Below are positions 52,930 to 63,535 of a DNA stretch of 64,000 bases, in pieces. The position numbers were made by a program, and so were the translations under genes. The stretch lies in contig CAVWKW010000005.1 of the NCBI GenBank assembly GCA_963755705.1, forward strand, positions 186,001 through 250,000, in the 5' to 3' direction. Under the pieces are notes generated by a model. That model had not been told where the DNA came from. It saw only the letters and a list, made by a program, of their open reading frames with translations, and ran no database searches. The stretch comes from JBARDN01 sp963755705. GTDB lineage: Bacteria > Desulfobacterota > Binatia > Binatales > Binataceae. How positions within the stretch are numbered: position 1 is the stretch's first letter; every line of letters starts with the position of its first letter.

Positions 52930-53199
52930 ATGAACGCGAATGCCAAACCCGTCACTGCCACGCCGACGCCAGCACTGCCCTCGAAACCCAGGAAAGCCGC
53001 ACGGCGGCCACCGCGGTCATCGCGTGCGGCGGCCAAAGTGGAGAAGTTGGTCTGTCGATATTGCGGCAGCAACGATCTCGCGCCGTCGTTCGAGAAGCGT
53101 CGCGATGCCCGATGCCGCGCCTGCTTCAAGAAGCGCTACGGTTCGGCCGCGCGCAAGAAGGGGAGCACCCGCACTTGGAAGGCGAAGGCCGCGAAGTAG
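52930..53199 (+). CDS. Small basic zinc-ribbon protein
   Basis: An 89-residue basic protein. The first 35 residues are proline/alanine/arginine-rich and disordered; then LVCRYCGSNDLAPSFEKRRDARCRACFKKRYG carries two Cys pairs (CRYC and CRAC) in zinc-ribbon spacing. The tail is lysine-rich. It could bind nucleic acid. It lies beside a serine recombinase and may be part of the same mobile unit. AGAAGGAGAA precedes the ATG. A strong terminator hairpin follows at 53226. Confidence 0.7.
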   Translation: MNANAKPVTATPTPALPSKPRKAARRPPRSSRAAAKVEKLVCRYCGSNDLAPSFEKRRDARCRACFKKRYGSAARKKGSTRTWKAKAAK

Positions 53200-53225
53200 T
53201 TTCGCGGCGCCAAACCAATCGACTT

Positions 53226-53256
53226 GGGGCCGGGCTCCTCGAAGGAGTCCGGCCCC
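53226..53256. terminator. Perfect 13-bp hairpin between convergent genes
   Basis: GGGGCCGGGCTCC pairs with GGAGTCCGGCCCC around a TCGAA loop, with a single G-T wobble. It lies between the zinc-ribbon gene and the convergent recombinase gene. There is no long T run on either side. Confidence 0.7.
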
Positions 53257-53276
53257 GTTCGTCATCTGGATGTGAA

Positions 53277-54948
<1,672 letters not shown>

Positions 54949-54956
<8 letters not shown>

Positions 54957-55452
54957 TGGCCGTCTCCTTGGCCCGGCGCTTGAGGCCAAAGAACAGAGGT
55001 CCCGACCAGTGGGTGCCGGTGATCGCGCGCGCGACTTCTGACAGCGACTTGTAGCGCCGTCCCCTGTAAACGACGTCGCTGTCGAGCACGGTGACGCGGT
55101 GATGAACGCCGCGCCATTTCCGGATCAGGACGGTACCCGCGCCGGCGCGCCGTTTCGGAATCCGCTCCGCAACAAGCTCAGCGCGGCCATCGCCGATGCG
55201 ATCGAGAAGTCGCTGCGCGGCCGGCTTGAGGCCGCCCAGGGCTCTTTCCTGAAGCCGGTAGGCAAGCGCCCGAACCATGAAGGAACGTCCAAGGTACGGC
55301 AATGGATCGGCACCGAATACGCCCTTCCACCTTTGTCTGAGCACTTCCGCGTCGAGCTTGGAAAGATTCGCAATCTCCCACGCCAAGTCTTCCGAACCAC
55401 CGCCGGCCCTGCGCGGCGTTCGGCTTCGATTTGGCGATTTTTTTCGGATCAT
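54949..55452 (-). CDS. DUF2924 domain protein
   Basis: A 167-residue protein. LAWEIANLSKLDAEVLRQRW and PLPYLGRSFMVRALAYRLQERALGGL match the DUF2924 start; VTVLDSDVVYRGRRYKSLSEVARAITGTHWSGPLFFGL is its C-terminal end. DUF2924 genes are found directly upstream of serine recombinases in phages and mobile islands. The ATG at 55452 has AAGGAGG seven bases upstream. The family has no known function; a role in recombination control is inferred from context. Confidence 0.85.
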
Positions 55453-55518
55453 TGAGACCTCCTTCTGGTGTCCATTTGCGCTCTGTTTGCAGCACAAATC
55501 CAGTTCCCGGCGGGGCGG

Positions 55519-55740
55519 CTAACTTAGCGAAATCTTTGAAGAATTTGCCGCCGAAAGCCAGGATTTTTGACCAAAAGCATGGTCGCTACACTCTGATCTG
55601 GATGCGAGCGGGACCGGACCTGTAAATGAAGAGTCCGCGGCCTCTGCGGCGAAGCGTAGGCGCTTGGGTCGAGAGCGTCTCCGCGCAGCACCCGGTGCTC
55701 GCCCAGCAGCCACACACGCGGTTAACGGGTCGGAAGGGGC
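55519..55740 (-). pseudogene. Decayed trace of a ParB-type DNA methyltransferase
   Basis: On the minus strand, 55712 downward reads WLLGEHRVLRGDALDPSAYA, which resembles the start of the methylase domain of ParB-N6-adenine methyltransferases (W-x-LGEHRxxCGDA-x-DPxAY). Just before it, PLPTR-stop-PRV matches the usual P-x-x-TRPGD lead-in with an in-frame stop. A shift of frame follows, then AADSSFTGP may echo the AADxxFTDPPY catalytic motif. Too short and broken to be active. It fits a lost relative next to the DUF2924-recombinase pair, where such methylases often occur. Confidence 0.4.
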
Positions 55741-55912
55741 AGGTCATGTTATACTTGCCGAGCGAAGCCACGATGCTTGCAGATTTCATCAACATGGAGT
55801 GCAGCGTCCGTATAGACGCAACGAGCTTGGCGGCTCGACACCGTCGTCGATCTGGACCGAGTCTCAACAGCCCCAAAGGGCGAAAATAAACCTGCGAATT
55901 CAGGGAGCGCCT

Positions 55913-58900
55913 TTGTTGCCGCAGTCGCCTGAATTGGCCGGAGGCGCAGGCTTTACCTACGAAGGGGAAGTCGCGGCCTTCTACCTGTCCTCTCTTCTGG
56001 CACAGGCATTTGCGCCTGGGATTAACGACCGGGTTGTGTGCAGTGTCTCTGTGCAACAGCGCGACTTTGGCGAGCCCCTAGACGATGTGATCGTCGAATT
56101 CCGAAGCGCCACCGGAGAGCTTGCCCGCCTCAGCCTTCAGGTGAAGCGATCGCTTACCATCAGCAATGCGAAGTCCAACAGCGATTTCCGTGAAGTTATA
56201 CACGACAGCTGGGCGACGCTGACCAAACACAATTTCCGCCACGGCATCGACCGTTATGGCGCCGCCGTCGGCGCCGTGGCGCCGAGCAAAGCGGAAGCCA
56301 TGAACAAGCTCTGCGAGTTCGCTCGCGAGAGCCAGACCACCGATCATTTCGACTTAAGGTTTGCCCTGAATGGAAATGCAAGCAAAGAGGTCAAAGAAGT
56401 CAAAGACGCTATCGTTGCCCTACTCGACGCGGCCAACGGGAATCCGTGCACCAATGAGCAGGTGCACGAGTTTTTGGCTCACTTCGTTCTGATCCAGTTC
56501 GACTTTCTTCGCGAAGGGGCGGGCGATCCTCCAGAGTCGATGAATCGCATCCGCGATTGCCTTGTGCCGGACGAAGCCGACAAAGCCCCCCTTGTATGGT
56601 CCCGGCTGATTGAGCTAGCCCGTAACTCAGCCGGCAGCGCGGGCCAATTCGACCGCGCCCGGCTGGTACGTTCCATCGCCCACATCGCTCGCCTTCGGGG
56701 CGCATATTCCCTTCGCTCGGACCTCGAGAAGCTGAAAGCTCTCGCCCGCAGCTACGCTGAAGGTATTCGCGACGATGTTGGCGGGACGCGGCTCGACCGA
56801 GCTCCGCTCCTCAAAGATGTTGATACGGCACTTTCGAGTTCGCGCCTCGTTCAAATTCGGGGGCTGCCCGGGAGTGGTAAGTCGGCCCTACTTAAGCGAA
56901 TCGTGCAGCGCGCCATCGAGAACGGACCTGTCCTGTTCTTGAAAGCTGATCAGCTCGAAGGGCATAGCTGGGTCAGTTTTGCCAGCTCGCAGGGTTTGTC
57001 TGGTGCACATCTATCAGATCTCCTCGTTGAGATCGCAGCTACCGGCTCGCCGGTCCTCTTTATCGATGCCGTCGACCGCGTCGAGAAGGAGCATCGGCCA
57101 GTCGTGCTTGACGTGCTAAGGACAACCATCGAGTCGCCCCTGCTCGACAATTGGCGGATCCTCGTCTCGCTACGTGATAGCGGCATCGAACTGGTCAGAA
57201 ATTGGATGAGCGATGTGCTTGAGGCAGTTGCGCCCAGAAGCGTAACCGTAGAGCCGTTAAACGATGACGAGTCGGAAATCCTGGCTGAGTCGAAACCGCA
57301 CCTCAAGGCCCTGCTGTTCGGGGCGGATCAAGTCAAGGAGATTGTGCGGCGTCCTTTCTTCGCCAAAATCCTCGACCAGAGCTACGTCGCCGATCCGGAC
57401 ACGTCGCCACCCCAGTCCGAGGTCGATCTCATCGAAAACTGGTGGGCTCGCGGGGGATACGGTGCTTCTGGACAAGACGCGATTGGACGTCAGCGGGCCA
57501 TCATCAACTTGGGAGCTTTCCGAGCCCGACATCTGAGCGATCCAATCCGTTTGTCCAGCCTAGAAGAATCTACTGTAGCGACGATCGATGATCTGGTAAC
57601 GGACGGTATCCTACAACATGTCCGCCCCGGACACACGGTTCGGTTCTCTCATGACATCTTTTTTGAATGGGCCTTTTCCCATATCCTTGTGGATTGCGAG
57701 GAACAGTGGCTTAAGGAAATCCACGATTGTGGCGAGCCGCCTGCTGTGGCCCGAGTCGTCGAACTCCTCGCACAGCGCGAGTATGCGGACGGCGAAAACT
57801 GGTCGCACGTACTAGCGCAGATCGCTTCGTCAAAGATGCGTTCTCAGTGGACGCGAGCGTGGCTCCTAGGCCCGCTTGCAACATCGGCGTTCGAACATGA
57901 TGAGGACCAGTTCGTCCGTGCAGTCTTCGCAAACGACTTCAGTCTTCTAAAGAAAGCGCTCGTTTGGTTTCAGGCTGAGAAGACGGTTCCGAACCCGCGT
58001 GTCCTCGCCCAGAGCCTCACGCTGGAACAGCGGCTACGATTTGCTGATCTCCTAGGCTGGCCATCCGACTTCCCCGCCTGGCGCCGCTTTATCTCGTTCC
58101 TGCTGAGGAGAATCTCAGACATTCCAGTCAGGCTCTATCCCGCCGTCGTAGCGGTCTTTGAGGTGTGGCAGAACGTTCTGGCCGGCGTGCGGAATGCGGT
58201 CTCGCGAGCGATCGTGACACAGTGCGCCGAATGGCTTAGCGATATACAGACGCTCTCTTCAGCCGAAGAACCAGAGGCCAGATCGACACGCTGGGAGCAG
58301 GTCGCGGATCTCGGTGAGTTCGGAAAATCATTGTCGCAGCTGATTTTGAGAGCATCGGTGGCCGAGCCGACCTTTGCGGAGGAATACCTAGAGCGAGTGA
58401 TCGGTTCGGAGCGCATACACGAGAAGGCATTCGAGAATATCGTCGCGTTTTCACCGACGCTTGCGCAATCGCAACCAACTTTGCTGGTCGAGCTGACTTT
58501 CAAACACCTGATGGAAGAGCTCCCTGACGATAAGGTCGCGAGGGAGAAGGCCGAACTCGAGGCGGCGGCTGAATGGCGCGCGCAGACACGGGCCAAGCCC
58601 GAAAATGAACGAACCGAGAACGAGGAGCTCGCGCTTTCCGGGGGCTTCCCATTTTTTGGACGTGACTTTTCGTATCACGATTGGAATGCGCTTTCGATCA
58701 ATCAGGTGAGTCGGGGCTTTTTTCCGGCGTCGCCGCTCCGCGAACCATTTCACTCCCTTTTCCAGTCATCGCCTGAGGAAGGGCTTCGCCTTCTACGCGA
58801 GCTGTGCAACCACGCTATAACGGCCTGGCGCCAACTGCACCGCCACAGTCATGATAGCTTGGGTACGCCCATGCCACTTGAGATCGCCTTCCCATGGGGA

Positions 58901-59053
58901 CGCCAGAAGTTCTGGGGCTGTAGCAGAGAGTATCTTTGGTTCCGGGGATCAGTCTGGGGACCTAAGCCGATCGCCTGCGGCTTCTTGGCACTTGAGGAAT
59001 GGTGTTTTGCTGAGCTCGAACGTGGTCGGCGTGGTGACCACGCATTGGATTGA
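55913..59053 (+). CDS. Cap4-like nuclease / STAND ATPase protein, putative anti-phage defence
   Basis: A 1046-residue protein from a TTG at 55913 with AGGGAG five bases upstream; codons before it are not conserved-looking and have no start. The N-terminus (GGAGFTYEGEVAAFYLSSLL) and then LDDVIVEF with D57/D58 and LQVKR with Q76-x-K78 form a PD-(D/E)XK-type signature like the Cap4 (DUF4297) dsDNA endonuclease. A P-loop GLPGSGKS at 317-324 and Walker B VLFIDAVDRV at 381-390 define a STAND/NACHT ATPase; FSHDIFFEWAFSHIL near 580 is its winged-helix segment. The last 450 residues are helical and would sense a trigger. This matches the Avs-type architecture. Base composition is lower in G+C than neighbours, consistent with transfer. 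The 3' end may be truncated (see the next entry). Confidence 0.75.
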   Translation: MLPQSPELAGGAGFTYEGEVAAFYLSSLLAQAFAPGINDRVVCSVSVQQRDFGEPLDDVIVEFRSATGELARLSLQVKRSLTISNAKSNSDFREVIHDSWATLTKHNFRHGIDRYGAAVGAVAPSKAEAMNKLCEFARESQTTDHFDLRFALNGNASKEVKEVKDAIVALLDAANGNPCTNEQVHEFLAHFVLIQFDFLREGAGDPPESMNRIRDCLVPDEADKAPLVWSRLIELARNSAGSAGQFDRARLVRSIAHIARLRGAYSLRSDLEKLKALARSYAEGIRDDVGGTRLDRAPLLKDVDTALSSSRLVQIRGLPGSGKSALLKRIVQRAIENGPVLFLKADQLEGHSWVSFASSQGLSGAHLSDLLVEIAATGSPVLFIDAVDRVEKEHRPVVLDVLRTTIESPLLDNWRILVSLRDSGIELVRNWMSDVLEAVAPRSVTVEPLNDDESEILAESKPHLKALLFGADQVKEIVRRPFFAKILDQSYVADPDTSPPQSEVDLIENWWARGGYGASGQDAIGRQRAIINLGAFRARHLSDPIRLSSLEESTVATIDDLVTDGILQHVRPGHTVRFSHDIFFEWAFSHILVDCEEQWLKEIHDCGEPPAVARVVELLAQREYADGENWSHVLAQIASSKMRSQWTRAWLLGPLATSAFEHDEDQFVRAVFANDFSLLKKALVWFQAEKTVPNPRVLAQSLTLEQRLRFADLLGWPSDFPAWRRFISFLLRRISDIPVRLYPAVVAVFEVWQNVLAGVRNAVSRAIVTQCAEWLSDIQTLSSAEEPEARSTRWEQVADLGEFGKSLSQLILRASVAEPTFAEEYLERVIGSERIHEKAFENIVAFSPTLAQSQPTLLVELTFKHLMEELPDDKVAREKAELEAAAEWRAQTRAKPENERTENEELALSGGFPFFGRDFSYHDWNALSINQVSRGFFPASPLREPFHSLFQSSPEEGLRLLRELCNHAITAWRQLHRHSHDSLGTPMPLEIAFPWGRQKFWGCSREYLWFRGSVWGPKPIACGFLALEEWCFAELERGRRGDHALD

Positions 59054-59303
59054 CCCGTTCAGAGAATTCCTGAGAGTTCTCGACGGCACCGACATCACGC
59101 GGGTGCGTCAGTGCCCGATATGCAATCATTTCTTTCTGTCCTTCCGGAAAGACCAAAAAGCCTGTTCCAAACGATGTAATGCGGTGCGCCGGGTGCGCGA
59201 CTGGCGCAAGAATCAGGAACAGCACGAGTACAAACGCAAGTTGAGAGGTGCGGGACTCTTGAAGCGAACCAGAAGGAAGCGTCGATCAAAACCGAGTGCG
59301 TAG
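59031..59303 (+). CDS. C-terminal zinc-finger fragment (CGNR-like)
   Basis: Ninety residues if started at the GTG at 59031, overlapping the end of the STAND gene by 23 bases. ITRVRQCPICNHFFLSFRKDQKACSKRCNAVRRVRDWRKNQ (key parts: CPIC, KDQKACSKRC, RVRDWR) matches the zinc-finger end of CGNR/ABATE-type transcription factors, whose N-terminal regulatory domain is missing. The remaining tail is very basic. It may be a fragment left by a deletion that also cut the STAND gene, or a small coupled regulator. Confidence 0.55.
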   Translation: MVTTHWIDPFREFLRVLDGTDITRVRQCPICNHFFLSFRKDQKACSKRCNAVRRVRDWRKNQEQHEYKRKLRGAGLLKRTRRKRRSKPSA

Positions 59304-59334
59304 CACTCCCTTCGATCGACTTAACGGAAAATCT

Positions 59335-59687
59335 CTAACTCCCGCGCTCTTTACCCATCCGATGCAGCATTCGCGACGTATCCGGCGAGACGGTACTCAT
59401 CTCGATTATGGTGGTGCCCGAGTTCGCGCAGGCCAGGACTCCCTCCGGTCCGTCGTAGACGCTCAGGACGCGTTGTCATTTGGCAGACACGAAATGACGA
59501 CCTCTGATTTTCTCGCGAGCTGGCGGAGGCTTGGAGCAGTCGTCGCTCCGCGGGCGGCCAGCGCCGCCTTACCACTAATGTGGTCGTACGCGACGAGCTT
59601 GAGGCCGCTGTTTAGAAGTCTCCGCGCCATGAGCTGCCCCATAGCGCCAAGGCCGATAAATCCAATCGTGGAATTCTGCGAAATCAT
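59335..59687 (-). pseudogene. Fragment of a 3-hydroxyisobutyrate-dehydrogenase-type gene, frameshifted
   Basis: Starting at the ATG at 59687: STIGFIGLGAMGQLMARRLL is the Rossmann motif and LARKSEVVISCLPND the next conserved part. The frame then hits TGA, but one base shift continues LSVYDGPEGVLACANSGTTII and EMSTVSPDTSRMLHRMG, the substrate loop, before ending at 59335. Both parts belong to one N-terminal domain; the C-terminal helical domain is absent. A decayed, truncated gene. Confidence 0.8.
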
Positions 59688-59904
59688 TGTCCTGATGCCT
59701 CTCTTCGAATGTGCGCCACAAATTCCTAGAGGACTGAGAACGATCGGCATCGAAAGCGTCGCTACGGCCATGAGCACCAGCCCAATCAGTGCCAAGATGA
59801 GGGCCCGCGTGTCCTCGTTGTAAGAGTGGCAAATATCGTCGGTAAAACTACTTTCGTCTCGTAAGGCGGACCTCTGGCAATGCGCCGTTAATTCAAAGCT
59901 AATC

Positions 59905-60111
59905 TCAGATCCATCTCTTCAGCCTCCGGTTCAAACTGCGTGCGCGATCATCAGGGTTGTCAAGATCTCCTTGTATGGCTTCGTCGATCGCCGCGCTGAT
60001 CACAGGACGGCGCGAGAAACCGCGAATGGTGATGGGGTCGGCTCGGTTGCGTAATGCCTCGATCACCTGGCGGCCAGTTTTTCCATTTGCACCCACGATC
60101 AGAATCTTCAT
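59905..60111 (-). pseudogene. N-terminal fragment of an NmrA/NAD(P)-binding epimerase-like gene
   Basis: Sixty-eight codons: KILIVGANGKTGRQVIEALR is the nucleotide-binding motif of NmrA-type atypical SDR proteins and GFSRRPV the following strand. It stops after DRARSLNRRLKRWI, far short of the 250-300 residues usual in the family. Together with its broken neighbours it looks like a deletion remnant. Confidence 0.65.
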
Positions 60112-60314
60112 GTGACTGTTTCCCATTTGCGTTTTATAAGCAGACCTTGTGTCCACCCAGAATGGACAACCGATCATCTGCGCGACGCGAATCGAGATTG
60201 AATTTGAGCCGTCGCTCTACCACCTTTGGCGCACTGACGGTCTCGTTGGGTCTCGCGCTTGTGAGCTGATCTCCACCCGATGCGCCCAGACGATACTTGG
60301 CGCGAGCACATGGC

Positions 60315-60788
60315 CTAACGGCTTCGGGCTAGTCCGCTATCCCCACATGGACCCGAGCAATGAGTATTAAAATGACCCTTGGGCAGGGTTAAGAGCGCTC
60401 CTAGCAACATCATTGCGCCAATGCCAGCTGGAACTGCCCATGCGGTGATGGTCAGCTTGTCTTCTGAAGAAGCTGATGGAAGGCGACGTCCATCTGGGCG
60501 CAGCGCCTATGACACGAGTGTCAGCGCTACTAATATGGCCGGGTACGCCCAGTTCGTCGGACTGTCACCCACGAAGACATGGGATGCCACCGCCCCTGAA
60601 AAGTCGAATAACGCCCCCGCGTATGCCCATTCCTTGAGGCGCGAAAAGTGCGGGAGCAATAGCACTGCGCCGCCGCCGAGCTTCCAAACCCCGAGGATAT
60701 AGAGCATGTAGAGGGACCCGGCGAACAATTCCAGAGTGATGATGAGTGTACAGAACCAGAAGGCGACGGTTCGCGCTCGTCCGCCCAC
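60315..60788 (-). pseudogene. DoxX-family membrane gene with an internal amber stop
   Basis: The frame from 60788 encodes ITLELFAGSLYMLYILGVWKLGGGAVLLLP, AGALFDFSGAVASHVFVGDSP and WAYPAILVALTLVS, which is a DoxX-like four-helix protein. A TAG at about 60507 stands where related proteins have Trp (LVS-W-ALRP), after which the same frame continues ALRPDGRRLPS and more to 60315. A single G-to-A change explains it. Confidence 0.7.
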
Positions 60789-61248
60789 GTTGAAAGGAGC
60801 CTGCCGAGGTCAACCAGCGCGTCTCCCAACGGTCGTCAATTTCCAATCGACGATCGCTATTGCCGATATAAACTGCTGGCGCCGCTTTCTTTTTCAAACG
60901 GCCCTCAAGCAAGCACAAACCGGAACGAGCCGCCGTCTTTGACTATCATTCCGGCAGACGGACTTGCGAAATTCGTTTACCCTTGCATGTCAACTTACAA
61001 AGGAATGAGAGCTCTCATGGCTACACGATTCGCTCTCCTGCTGGTTTGTCGCCCACAGCAGATGCGCAATTAAACTGTTGTCGATTCTGTTTGCTTAAAG
61101 TACGATCGAATTTGTGTGTTCTCGTATACATCTTACCGTTACTCATCTTCCAAAATGCAGCAGGGTTATGACTGTACGCGTCTGTTTCCGGCAAGGGGCG
61201 ACGGTAAGATAGCGATCAGGTTACAGCTGAAGGTCACCCGTCCGAAGA
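60789..61248. other. Gene-free stretch of 460 bp
   Basis: Between the DoxX remnant and the glycosidase gene. A 22-codon frame at 61005-61073 (MATRFALLLVC within it) has a plausible AAAGG before it and reads like the start of an exported protein, but stops at once. No other gene, repeat or terminator is seen. Confidence 0.45.
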
Positions 61249-63522
61249 ATGGAGACTCTTATTCATTTGAGGCCGCGCTCCGATTCGCTATTCGTAAGCG
61301 GTGGGCGCTCAGTACTAATCACCGGACTCAATGGATTTATTGATCCCACCCACGCTCATGGACTGATGGTGCATCAGACACGGGTCCTCTCATGCTACCG
61401 ATACCTCATAGACGGAGAGGAGTTTCAGCCAGTCGCGCTCGCCAATTTGGAACAACACAGTTGGCTCGGCTACTATATCCAGCTCCCGCCGGAGAAACGC
61501 AATGCGAAACTGAAAAGCTCTCAACACACTATCGAGCTATGCTCACGTCGCGAAGTGGGCGATGGAATGCGCGACGACGTGCGGTTGACCAATTTTAATC
61601 AGCGAAAGAGTTCGTTCGAGTTGCAGATACAGATCGATGCGGATTTCGCAGATCAGCAAGAACTATCAGGTGATCGCAAGCAGAAAGGCAAGCTGAAGCG
61701 CATGTGGCGCAAAGGCAGTGACGGAAAATGGTCGCTTGGCTTCGACTACCTTGCGCGTCATCGTTACAAGCATCAGGACGATTCCGGTGAGTCCAAACTC
61801 CATCGCGGGCTGACTGTGGCCGTACCGAACTCTGATTCCGAACCACGGTGCGAACGACTCAGGACCATAAAGTTCAAAGTTGAGCTCGCGCCGCACGCAT
61901 CGTGGCGCCTAACTCTCGATTTCACGCCCTTCGTCGAAGCTCGCGATCTGCCAGAACAGTACCGTCATAGCCCGATATCCGGCACGCGCGGAGACTTTAC
62001 CAATCTGCGAGAGCGCTTTATCGATCGCTCCGCCAGTCTCGAGGTTGCGGCCGATACAACGCTTGGTCCGCTTGTCAGCGCGACGCTGGCGCGCTCCAAG
62101 TCTGATCTGGCCGCGTTACGTCTATATGATCTGGATCACGAAGCCGACGCATGGACCCTCGCGGCCGGCCTTCCGATATACATAGCGCTCTTCGGACGCG
62201 ACACTCTGATAGCGTCATGGGAAGCGGCATTACTAAGTTCGCAGATGCTTCGGGGTACCTTGGCGGAGCTGGCCAAATGGCAGGCGGTCAAGCAAGACAA
62301 CTGGCGCGATGCGGAGGCCAAGCGGATGCTGCATGAAGCTCACACGGGACCGGTCTCGGTTCTGAACTTCGTGCCGCAAAAACGTTATTACGGAACGATC
62401 ACCACCAACAGTTTTTTTTCGGTCGCGCTGGCGAAACTATGGCGATGGACTGGCGAACGCGAGTTGGTCCAGCCGCACCTCAAGACCTCACTCTCGGCGC
62501 TGGAGTGGTACGATCGCCACGCGCGTTCTTCTGCTGGCTTCTATCAATACCAAACCCGCTCGAATCAGGGAGTTAAGAATCAAGGTTTCAAGGATTCATC
62601 CGACGCAATCGTCCATGCGGATGGTTCCCAGGTCAGTGACCCGATAGCGATCACCGATGTGCAAGGCTACGTGTACGCGGCGCGCTGTCAGCTTTCTCAG
62701 CTACTATGGAATCTTGGAAAAAAGCAGGAAGCCAAGGAACTCCACGATTCAGCGGTCGAATTCCGAAAGCGCTTCAACGATTGCTACTGGATGGAGGACG
62801 AGGGAGCCTTCGCGATGGGTCTGGATAGCAGTGGGCGCCAGATCATGTCCGTAGCTTCCAACACCGGGCATACACTGGGAACTGGTATTGCGAACCGGGA
62901 CTATGGAATTCGGACTGCGGCTCGAATTTTTGAGTCGGATATGTTTAGTGGCTGGGGCGTACGAACACTGTCCGCGGATCATCCGGCGTTCAATCCCTAT
63001 AGCTATCATCGCGGCACGGTCTGGCCAGTCGAACAAGGGGAGTTCGCAACTGGACTCTGGCGTTATGGCAGGTTCGATGATTTGAACCGGCTTTGCCGCG
63101 CTCAATTTGAGCTGGCGGCGTTATTCGACTCGCTACGGCTGCCGGAGCTGGTGAGTGGTCATCCGCGCGACGAGGATCATCCGTTCCCGGCGCTGTACCC
63201 GGACGCCAATTCTCCGCAAGCATGGTCAGCTTCTGCGACCTACGCAATGATCGAAGCGATGATCGGGTTCTTCCCGATGATGCCGTTCAAGCAACTGCTG
63301 CTTGATCCTCACCTACCACCATGGCTGCCGGAGTTTACTTTACGCAACGTAAATCTGGGGAGTGCGACAATATCGCTGAAGTTCTGCCGGGAGCCGGACG
63401 GTTCGAGTGGATTTGAAGTGATCGAAATGCAGGGTGAAGTGCGCGTTCGGAGGTATCCGGATCCATGGTCGATCGCCGATCTCTATGGCGACGAGGTGGA
63501 GAACCGCCTCAATGATCGATGA
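61249..63522 (+). CDS. Glycogen-debranching / amylo-alpha-1,6-glucosidase-type glycosidase
   Basis: A 757-residue protein. The N-terminal part (GRSVLITGLNGFID, HGLMVHQTRVLSCYRYLIDG, up to about 270) is the glycogen-debranching N-domain (GDE_N_bis type). From about 290 an (alpha/alpha)6 barrel follows: WTLAAGLPIYIALFGRDTLIASWEAALL with the catalytic Asp in FGRDTL, and YSYHRGTVWPVEQGEFATGLWRYG near 590 with another acid in the cleft. YGTITTNSFFSVALA and ITDVQGYVYAA line the active site. It trims alpha-1,6-linked glucan or a related saccharide. It appears intact; the start is weakly supported. Confidence 0.87.
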   Translation: METLIHLRPRSDSLFVSGGRSVLITGLNGFIDPTHAHGLMVHQTRVLSCYRYLIDGEEFQPVALANLEQHSWLGYYIQLPPEKRNAKLKSSQHTIELCSRREVGDGMRDDVRLTNFNQRKSSFELQIQIDADFADQQELSGDRKQKGKLKRMWRKGSDGKWSLGFDYLARHRYKHQDDSGESKLHRGLTVAVPNSDSEPRCERLRTIKFKVELAPHASWRLTLDFTPFVEARDLPEQYRHSPISGTRGDFTNLRERFIDRSASLEVAADTTLGPLVSATLARSKSDLAALRLYDLDHEADAWTLAAGLPIYIALFGRDTLIASWEAALLSSQMLRGTLAELAKWQAVKQDNWRDAEAKRMLHEAHTGPVSVLNFVPQKRYYGTITTNSFFSVALAKLWRWTGERELVQPHLKTSLSALEWYDRHARSSAGFYQYQTRSNQGVKNQGFKDSSDAIVHADGSQVSDPIAITDVQGYVYAARCQLSQLLWNLGKKQEAKELHDSAVEFRKRFNDCYWMEDEGAFAMGLDSSGRQIMSVASNTGHTLGTGIANRDYGIRTAARIFESDMFSGWGVRTLSADHPAFNPYSYHRGTVWPVEQGEFATGLWRYGRFDDLNRLCRAQFELAALFDSLRLPELVSGHPRDEDHPFPALYPDANSPQAWSASATYAMIEAMIGFFPMMPFKQLLLDPHLPPWLPEFTLRNVNLGSATISLKFCREPDGSSGFEVIEMQGEVRVRRYPDPWSIADLYGDEVENRLNDR

Positions 63523-63535
63523 TATTTGGGTCATC

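Noticed and set aside
55664..55912. N-terminal extension of the STAND protein
   Set aside because: The translation is not domain-like, overlaps the methylase relic, and the ribosome site is at 55902.
60149..60370. 73-codon plus-strand frame
   Set aside because: No ribosome site, no domain, and it lies among decayed genes.
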